A stretch of DNA of 64,000 nt from Pteria penguin (lineage: Eukaryota; Mollusca; Bivalvia; Pterioida; Pteriidae), in contig CM068590.1 of assembly GCA_035048485.1 (NCBI GenBank), positions 9,475,329-9,539,328 on the forward strand, in the 5' to 3' direction. Shown here piece by piece: positions 56,695 through 64,000 of this stretch. Positions within the stretch are counted from its first letter, which is position 1. Every line of letters begins with the position of its first letter. The translations under genes and the position numbers were made by a program. The notes beneath the pieces are model-generated. The model saw nothing but the letters and a program-made list of their open reading frames with translations, was not told the DNA's origin and did no database searches.

Positions 56695-59600
56695 CATGCC
56701 GGCCATTACAGTTACACTTCTCTAACCGTAGATACCTAGAACCAGTAAAACCTCTCTACCAGTGGTTACCAAGAAGCAAAGAAACCTCTCTAACCATGGA
56801 TGCCAAGAAGCAGTAACACCTCTCTAACTGTGGATACCTAGAGGCAGTGAAACCTCTCTAACCGTGGATACCAAGAAGCAGTGAACCCTCTCTAACTGTA
56901 GATACCTAGAAGCAGTGAAACCTCTCTAACCGTGGATACCAAGAAGCAGTTACACTTCTCTACCAGTGGTTACCAAGAAGCAAAGAAACCTCTCTAACCG
57001 TGGATACCTAGAAGCATTTACACCTCTCTAACCGTGGATGCCAAGAAGCAGTGAAACCTCTCTAACCGTGAATACCGAGAAGCAGTAACACCTCTCTAAC
57101 CGTAGATACCTAGAAGCAGTGAAACCTCTCTAACCGTGGATACCAAGAAGCAGTGAAACCTCTCTAACCGTGGATACCTAGAAGCAGTGAAACCTCTCTA
57201 ACCGTGGATACCAAGAAGCAGTGAAACCTCTCTAACCGTGAATACCAAGAAGCAGAAATTTCTCTAACCGTGGATATCAAAAAGCAGTGAAACCTCTCTA
57301 ACCGTGAATACCAAGAAGCAGTGAAACCTCTCTAACCGTGGATACCAAGAAGCAGTGAAACCTCACTAACCGTGAATACCAAGAAGCAGTGAAACCTCTC
57401 TAACCGTGGATACCTAGAAGCAGTGAAACCTCTCTAACCGTGGATACCTAGAAGCAGTGAAACCTCTCTAACCGTGGATACCAAGAAGCAGTGAAACCTC
57501 CCTAACCGTGAATACCAAGAAGCAGAGAAACTTCTCTAACCGTGGATATCAAAAAGCAGTGAAACCTCTCTAACCGTGGTTACCAAGAAGCAGAGAAACC
57601 TCTCTAACCGTGGATACCAAGAAGCAGTAAAACCTCTCTAACCGTGAATATCAAAAAGCAGAGAAACCTCTCTAACCGTGGGTACCTAGAAGCAGGGAAA
57701 CCTCTCTAACCGTGGATACCAAGAAGCAGTAAAACCTCTCTAACCATGAATACCAAGAAGCAGTAAAACCTCTCTAACCGTGGATAACTAGAAGCAAAGA
57801 AACCTCTCTAACCGTGGATAACTAGAAGCAAAGAAATCTCTCTAACCGTGAATACTAAGAAGCAGTGAAACCTGTCTAACCGTGGATACCAAGAAGCAAT
57901 AAAACCTCTCTAACTGCGAATACCAAGAAGCAGTAAAACTTCTCTAACCATAAATACCTAGAAGCAGTGAAACCTGTCTAACCGTGGATACCAAGAAACT
58001 GAAATCTCCCTAACCGTGAATTCCTAGAAGCAGTGAAACCTTTTTAATCATGGATACCAAGAAGCAGAGAAACCTGTCTAACCGTGGATACCAAAAAGCA
58101 GTGAACTCTTTCAAACCGTGGATACCAAGATGCAGTGTAATCTCTCTAACCGTGGATTCCTAGAAGAATTGAAAAATTTTTAATCATGGATACCAAGAAC
58201 TAGAGAAACCTCTCTAACAGTGGATACCAAGAAGCAGTAAAACCTCTCTGACCGTGGATACCAAGAGGCAGTGAAACCCATGTAGCCGTGGATACCAATA
58301 AGCACTGAAACCTCTCTAACCATGGATATCAAAAAGCAGAGAAACCTCTCTAACCGTGGTTACCAAGAGGCAGAGAAACATCTCTAACCGTGGATACCAA
58401 GAAGTAGTAAAACCTCTCTAACGGTGAATATAAAACAGCAGAAAAAATTCTCTCTAACCGTGGTTACCAAGACGCAAACCTCTCTAACCATCGTTACCAA
58501 GAAGCAGCGAAAACTCTCTAACCGTGAATACCTAGAAGCAGTGAAAGCTCTTAAACCGTGGATACCAAGAAGCAGTGAAACCTCTTTAACCGTGAATACT
58601 TAGAAGCAGTGAAACCTCTCTAACCGTGGATACCAAGAAGCAGTGAAACCTCTCTAACCGTGAATACCTAGAAGCAGTGAAATCTCTCTAACCGTGGATA
58701 CCAAGAAAGAGTAAAACCTCTCTTACCGTGAATACCTAGAAGCAGTGAAACCTGTCTACTCATGGATACCAAGAAGCAGTGAAATCTATCTAACCGTGGA
58801 TTCCTAGAAGCAGTAAAACCTCTCTAACCGTGGATACTAAGAAGCAGTGAAACCTCTCTAACCGTGAATACCAAGAAGCAGTGAAATCTATCTAACCGTG
58901 GATTCCCGGAAGCAGTAAAACCTCTCTAACCGTGGATACCAAGAAGCAGTGAAATCTATCTAACCGTGGATTCCTAGAAGCAGTAAAACCTCTCTAACCG
59001 TAGATACCAAGAAGCAGTAAAACCTCTCTAACCGTGGATGCCAAGAACGAGAAAAACCTCTCTAACCGTGAATACCAAGAAGCAAAGAAACCTTTCTAGC
59101 CCTGGATACCAAGAAGCAGGGAAACCTCTCTAACCGTGGATTCCTAGAAGCAGTAAAACCTCTCTAACCGTAGATACCAAGAAGCAGTAAAACCTCTCTA
59201 ACCGTGGATACCAAGAACGAGAAAAACCTCTCTAACCGTGAATACCAAGAAGCAAAGAAACCTTTCTAGCCCTGGATACCAAGAAGCAGGGAAACCTCTC
59301 TAACCGTGGATACCAAGAAGCAGTAAAACCTCTCTAACCATGAATATCAAAAAGCAGAGAAACCTCTCTAACCGTGGTTATCAAGAAGCAGTAAAACCTC
59401 TCTAACCATGGTTACCAAAAAGCAGTAAAACCTCTCTAACCTTGGATACCACGAAGCAGTGAAACCTCTCTAACCGTGAATACCTAGAAGCAGTGAAACC
59501 TCTCTAACCGTGGATACCAAGAAAGAGTAAAACCTCTCTAACCGTGAATACCAAGGAGCAGTGAATCCTCTATAACTGTGGTTACCAAGAAGCAAAGAAA

Positions 59601-59845
59601 CCTTTCTAGCCCTGGATACCAAGAAGCAGGGAAACCTCTCTAACCGCGGATACCAAGAAGCAGTAAAACCTCTCTAACCATGAATATCAAAAAGCAGAGA
59701 AACCTCTCTAACCTTGGATACCAAGAAGCAGTGAAACCTCTCTAACCGTGGTTACCAAGAAGCAAATCTCTCTAACTATGGTTACCAAGAAGCAGTAAAA
59801 CCTCTCTAACCATGAATACCTAGAAGCAGTGAAACCTCTCTGACT
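56695..59845. repeat. 34-bp minisatellite, about 92 copies, downstream of the P450
   Basis: Unit 'agcagtgaaacctctctaac' plus 'cgtggataccaaga'. Variants are ccaaga/cctaga and gtggat/gtgaat, and some units are shortened. A block of about 130 bp near 58970-59110 recurs at 59145-59290, showing recent multi-unit duplication. Every frame hits stops, so it is non-coding. Confidence 0.96.
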
Positions 59846-60045
59846 TTTAGTCACGGTGGCACCATCTGTCAGCGGATTTGGATGAAGTGAACAACTTGGT
59901 TATCTGAGAAACTATAGTACTTCATGTATACGAAGTTTCATCAAAATCCTTCAAGTGTTCTGAAGAGGTCGAAAGCGTTAAAAGTTTACAGACAAACGTA
60001 CAAACGGACAACAGGTGAGCTTTCAGTTCAGATGAGCTGAAAAAG
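59840..60045 (-). mobile_element. End of a hairpin-ended interspersed element
   Basis: 'gtggcaccatctgtca', 'tagtacttcatgtatacgaa', 'gtttcatcaaaatccttcaa' and the end 'caggtgagctttcagttcag' with 'atgagct' match the right half of the element at 28822-31304. Only this end is present. Confidence 0.65.
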
Positions 60046-60480
60046 AGTAAACTATATTTTTGTGTCTTGTCTTTAACGCTCTAAGATTATTTCACTTTTA
60101 GATCCACGTTGTATATATACTCAAGCCTCAGTCACACTGTCACGTATGAAGGCTATGTTTTAGATCTACTTCATTTAAAGAGCGTAGCGAAATGGAATGA
60201 TACGTAATGAAACGTAAGAAATTGTAATGGAAACGTAACGAACCGTAGTTCTTACTGCTGTATACGTTGCGATACATGGCATCGATTCGTTTGTTTAACT
60301 GCTTAAAAAACGTAACCGGATTCTATATGTAGTAATTAGTACAAAAACCTACTGAAATGTAGGGAAAACGTGCTTTAATCGTGATAAAACGTAGTGAAAA
60401 CGTATTTCATACCTACAGAAACTACAAAAACATTGTACGTATCCACTATGTATCCACAGTTATTACTGCTTGATGTACAT
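60046..60480. other. Non-coding spacer
   Basis: Contains a run of 'aacgta', 'gaaacgtaa' and 'aacgtag' motifs at 60190-60420, a loosely repeated sequence. No gene. Confidence 0.5.
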
Positions 60481-60487
60481 CAAGTTT

Positions 60488-60655
60488 TCCGGTGTGGCTT
60501 AGTGGATGAAGTGCTTGGCCTGTGACCGAGACGTGCCACGTGCGACTTCCGCCGTGGACACACGGGATGAGAGAGTAAAAGGCGCAGCACTTAAAAGGAT
60601 CTTTACTGCTTAGGGAGGTTCCATCGCAAAGGTCTAAATTTCTATGCATCAGGTA
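60488..60655 (+). mobile_element. SINE remnant, plus orientation
   Basis: The head 'ccggtgtggcttagtggatg' contains a box-A-like 'tggcttagtgg', then 'gtgcgacttccgccgtgg', 'gagagtaaaaggc', 'aggatctttactgctt' and 'aaaggtctaaatttctatgc'. Same order as the reverse complement of 53633-53913, but diverged. Confidence 0.7.
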
Positions 60656-60699
60656 AATGCATATGAAACAATACCCAATCCATCATTACGTTTTACTGC

Positions 60700-60700
<1 letters not shown>

Positions 60701-60766
<66 letters not shown>

Positions 60767-60787
60767 TATATATATATATATATATAT
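60701..60787. repeat. (TA)n microsatellite
   Basis: A TA run with one 'aga' interruption, immediately before a long hairpin. Confidence 0.96.
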
Positions 60788-60790
60788 AAG

Positions 60791-60872
60791 CACAGGTAAG
60801 CGATAACGATACTAAAACAATTAAAAAATGGCAATTTTTTAATTGTTTTAGTATCGTTATCGCTTACTTGTG
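60791..60872. repeat. Near-perfect hairpin, 39-bp arms, 4-base loop
   Basis: The left arm 60791-60829 starts 'cacaggtaagcgataacgat'; the right arm 60834-60872 ends 'atcgttatcgcttacttgtg'. The arms pair at 38 of 39 positions around the loop 'ggca'. It stands alone next to a TA run with no reading frame. It could be a tiny palindromic repeat, a small-RNA precursor or a replication-born inverted duplication. Confidence 0.9.
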
Positions 60873-60970
60873 GTTTTATATTGACCCCTTTTTCTCGAGC
60901 GATTTACATTAACCTTCGGTTGATCCGATACTTATGAATAGTAAATGTTGTTACAATTTCCTTTTTTGTG

Positions 60971-60974
60971 CTTT

Positions 60975-61045
<71 letters not shown>
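60971..61045. repeat. (TA)n microsatellite
   Basis: A TA run starting about 100 bp after the hairpin. Confidence 0.96.
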
Positions 61046-61048
<3 letters not shown>

Positions 61049-61630
61049 AATGATGGTTCTAAATGACGTATAACATGGTTATTTACAGTACCTACTAAAT
61101 ATCCGGATAAATATAGACTTAAATTAATGTCATGTGTAGAACAAATAAACAGCAAACATTATATTATTTCAATCCCCGTCCCATCTGCTTATAACTGTTT
61201 GCTGTGAGAAGTTTGCAACATGCAACATTAATTGCATTGAAAACAAAAGAAAGAAAAAAAAAGAAAACCAGTCTTATATAATTTGTTATTTCACAAGAGT
61301 TATACCCTGTTGAGTTGTCATTAAGGACAATAACTTTAACAAAATTCCGAAATCGGAAATTCACAACTGTATGATCAACTACATATAATGTGTCATCACC
61401 CTACAAAATAAGAGAGAAATCCGTTGGCAGATAAATCAGTATCTGCTTTTACACAATAACTGTAAATAGACGACAGACGGATAAAGTGCTAATACAGGGT
61501 ACCCGCATTGAAAGCTCGAAGTGACTATTTACCCCGCCAAACTATATTGTGTGTAGAAAAAAATGGAATATATTTCAATATTCCAAACACGAATTGGTTG
61601 TTTAAGTAGTAGCTTAAAGAAAAATCTTTT
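61046..61630. other. Non-coding spacer
   Basis: AT-rich. No feature recognised. Confidence 0.5.
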
Positions 61631-61639
61631 TGTGTTAAT

Positions 61640-61885
61640 CTTACAAACTCCCCCTTTCGTGTGATTGTTGAAACTTCAATGAAGACGCCTTTCATTTCTT
61701 TTTTGAATGTACAAATTACACCGACAAATATTACGGTTCATTGATAAATTTTCTAAATTCATTCCATTAACATTGGAAAAGATTTTGTTTGGTGCTCTGG
61801 GCTTATCAGATGAAGAAAATGAAGATATTATGATAGCTACTCAAAATTACATAAAGGATTCAAGAAGATTTGCTACGTATAGATT
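61640..61885 (+). pseudogene. Non-LTR retrotransposon (LINE) 3'-end remnant
   Basis: One frame reads 'NFNEDAFHFFFECTNYTDKY', the typical '.EDE.HF...C..Y' tail after a LINE reverse transcriptase. After a shift of frame the reading continues as 'FIPLTLEKILFGALGLSDEE' and 'MIATQNYIKDSRRF', the usual '.RY.P....LL.G...LS....I...V..YI..S.RF' ending. A stop lies between the CDC residues and this block. Only the C-terminal tail is left; no polymerase motifs are in the window. Confidence 0.6.
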
Positions 61886-61897
61886 TAAACTTCTAGC

Positions 61898-61923
61898 TCT
61901 CTCTCTCTCTCTCTCTCTCTCTC
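61898..61923. repeat. (CT)n microsatellite
   Basis: A short CT run directly after the LINE remnant. Confidence 0.9.
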
Positions 61924-61924
61924 T

Positions 61925-63100
61925 TGAATTCTTAGTTAAATGTTCATTCATGATAACACATTTGTATATACATCACCACCCATGACATTGTTATACTTTG
62001 TAGAGAGAGAGGACTTCTATAATGTTGTGAAACTTTTATCCCGATCGCATTTCATTTTTGGAAATATAATATGTTTATACTAAACAACACAAATATATCA
62101 AAAGAAAATCATAAAATCAATAAAACCGACAACAATTCATCTGCTGATCCAAGTAATGTATCATCTCAATATCCTAGTCTGATTCAGCTTGGTTGATTGT
62201 ACTGTACAGTTCATTTTACATGATCGTGTACAACGACAAAAAGAAAAAGAAAAAAAATTTATTGAAAATCAAACTTGGTTTAGATTTTTATAATTTAACA
62301 CAAATCGAGTCCAGAAAGACAGACGGAGGGACGTGAGTAACACTCATGTCCGATCCCATTTTCAATTACGGATGCATATATGTAGAATTACAACATCTTC
62401 AAACAAAAACTAAAGTTGTAAAAATCAACTCTCTTAGAGTTCTGACCTCTACCTTAATTACTTTAAGCGGCAATTTTTCTATGAATTTTATAAACATCTC
62501 TAGAAAATTGAATTAATTACTCGTTTAGGGAATAATTCTCCAAAAGAAAATGTATGTTTTCTTGGCCAAAACTTTTCTGTTTCATGAACTGATGCTACAA
62601 CCTATTGCTGTTCCACTAAATCTTTGCGACCGAATCATCGCGGTAATTTCAATATATCTGAAAACAAAATTATGAAAACTTGTCTATGAAATCAAAATTA
62701 GTCGTAGCTAAAATTAACATAATTTGACGCATTAGCGTTGCCATACTTAGTTTTAGGATTTGCATACGGTAGAATTCAGATAGGCAGGATAGATTCAATA
62801 TTAGTAGTTTAGTTTGAGTTATCTCCCGTTTTCACTTATCTTAATTGATAATATTTAGACAGTTATTTATATTTCCTCTTCAATGGTGTTTACTATATCA
62901 AAACTTGCAAAGCTACCGGAAGTAAATGCCGATATTCAGTCATGTAGCTCAACTAGAGCATATTTGTAAAACATATGCTCCCGCGAAGGCTTAATTAACT
63001 CGTAGCAGAAACAAAGTTTTCCTAAATTATAAGTTTCATGAGTCACAACTCCTATAAAATATTATCAGTAGTGACCTTGTTTTTTACCATATTGACCCTC
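61925..63100. other. Non-coding AT-rich stretch
   Basis: No gene, RNA or array recognised. It contains short matches to molluscan repeat wording such as 'gagttatctcccgtt'. Confidence 0.5.
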
Positions 63101-63780
63101 AAATTTAAAGGCATCCTTCCCTTTGAAAGACTTTAAATTACCTATGTTTTAAAGAACCTAACCCATAAAGTATGTGTAATATGATCAAATTCTGATGAGC
63201 AGATTATATTTATGATATATGAAAATCACCTAGAAATCAATAATTTCATTCTATTCCATCAGCTGTGACCTTGACACTTGACCTTTTGACCCCAAAATCA
63301 AAAGGTTTCTTCCTCTCTTAGTAAGTAAACATATATCCAAATCTGGATTTAATATAATAAAAGATACTTGAGTAATCATCCGGAGACAAATGATTGATAT
63401 TCTATCAGCTGTGATTTTGACTTGACTTTTTGACCCCAAAATCAATAGGTTTGTTGGGTTTGTTCATTTCGTAATAAGTAAGTATACATCCAAATTTGGT
63501 TTCAATACGATAAAAAGTACTTGAGATATCATCCGGAAACCAAAAATTACAATTTATATTCATCAGCTGTGATCTTAACCTTTGACGTTTTGACCCAAAA
63601 ATCAATAGGGTTCTTTCTTTCTCGATAAGTAAACAGACCTTCAGTGTGAATATGTTGAAAGGTACTTGATTTATCATCCGGACACCAACGTGCAACAAAA
63701 GGACGGAAGGCAGGAAGGACGAAAGGACGGACAAAACAAACACTTAATGCCCCTGCCATACCTGGGCAAAAAATAAAGGA
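63100..63780. repeat. Interspersed repeat with ~150-bp units
   Basis: Three to four units with 'tcagctgtgaccttgac', 'ttttgaccccaaaatcaa', 'taagtaaacatatatccaaa' and 'gatacttgagtaatcatccg' near 63260, 63403 and 63561. It is followed by a GGAC-rich piece ('ggacggaaggcaggaaggac', 'gaaaggacggac') and 'tgcccctgccatacctgggc'. Confidence 0.75.
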
Positions 63781-63852
63781 CAATATGTCGGAAGGGAAGT
63801 AACTCCCAAGACATTTATGATAATGAAATCCATCCATTTGGCTAATTAAAAA

Positions 63853-64000
63853 TAGAAATAACAAGAGGCCCAAGTGGGCCTATATCGCTCACCTGAGCAC
63901 AAAGTGCATATTTACAAGCAAGCAAGAAATTTTGTGCAGGGGTTCTGGAGAGGAAGATGAAAATGTGTCAATCAAACAGAGCCAATGGCGGCCATCTTGG
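63853..64000 (-). mobile_element. Start of a second 145-bp-unit element, cut by the window edge
   Basis: 'aagaggcccaagtgggccta', 'tatcgctcacctgagcacaa', 'agtgcatatttacaagcaag', then 'ttctggagaggaagatgaaa' and 'gagccaatggcggccatctt'. This is the reverse complement of the right end of the element at 26740-28232, almost base for base, including the first array unit. The rest lies beyond 64000. Confidence 0.93.

Noticed and set aside
56695..59845. Idea that the 34-bp array downstream of the P450 shares origin with the 34-bp arrays at 4310-7000 and 47955-48190
   Set aside because: Only the period is similar; the unit sequences do not align.

Overview
The window looks like nuclear DNA of a mollusc, most likely a bivalve. 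It is AT-rich and gene-poor, with short exons in long introns. Repeat signatures familiar from bivalve genomes recur: element ends reading 'aagaggcccaagtgggcc...cgctcacctgag', degenerate 'gaccttgacctttgac...' repeats of about 150 bp, tRNA-derived SINEs, and many minisatellites. Adding the listed spans, tandem arrays alone cover roughly a third of the 64 kb. No bacterial-type genes, operons or CRISPR arrays are present.

The one gene I can reconstruct is a plus-strand cytochrome P450 of the CYP4 clan (CYP4F-like), in twelve coding exons from 35859 to 56026. The spliced product is about 509 residues. It has an N-terminal membrane anchor, a proline hinge, the WxxxR helix-C motif, an I-helix GGHDTT, the K-helix ExxR, PERF, and the heme-ligand motif FSAGPRNCIG. 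Eleven introns have GT-AG borders. All junctions keep phase except exon 6/7, where a run of seven A's leaves one surplus base. The I-helix residue that is normally the heme-linking Glu in CYP4 is Gly here.

The most striking feature is a 60-bp tandem array (35961-38156, about 36.6 copies). Its unit is the last 48 bases of P450 exon 1 plus the first 12 bases of intron 1, so the splice donor itself has been copied dozens of times in phase.

Layout: 1-9500, minisatellites and low-complexity DNA, including a 2.7-kb array of 34-bp units. 9500-11700, a 70-bp array followed by a segment that is repeated at 22.2-23.0 kb. 11700-16150, old interspersed repeats and a SINE. 16159-22232, a Foldback-like element: inverted unique tips of about 280 bp, inverted arms of 42-44-bp tandem repeats, and a 3.35-kb central 53-54-bp array. 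23-33.4 kb, several interspersed elements made of 145-160-bp tandem units with hairpin ends, plus a decayed MULE-type transposase. 33.5-35.8 kb, a MITE, a 23-bp array and SINEs. 35.86-56.03 kb, the P450, whose introns hold a mariner element, SINEs (one internally expanded into a minisatellite), a second MITE copy and several arrays. 56.7-59.84 kb, a 34-bp array of about 92 copies. 60-64 kb, SINE and LINE remnants, a near-perfect 39-bp-arm hairpin, and the start of another 145-bp-unit element running off the right edge.

The transposase genes (MULE, mariner, LINE) are all broken. Nothing else in the window looks like an intact host gene.
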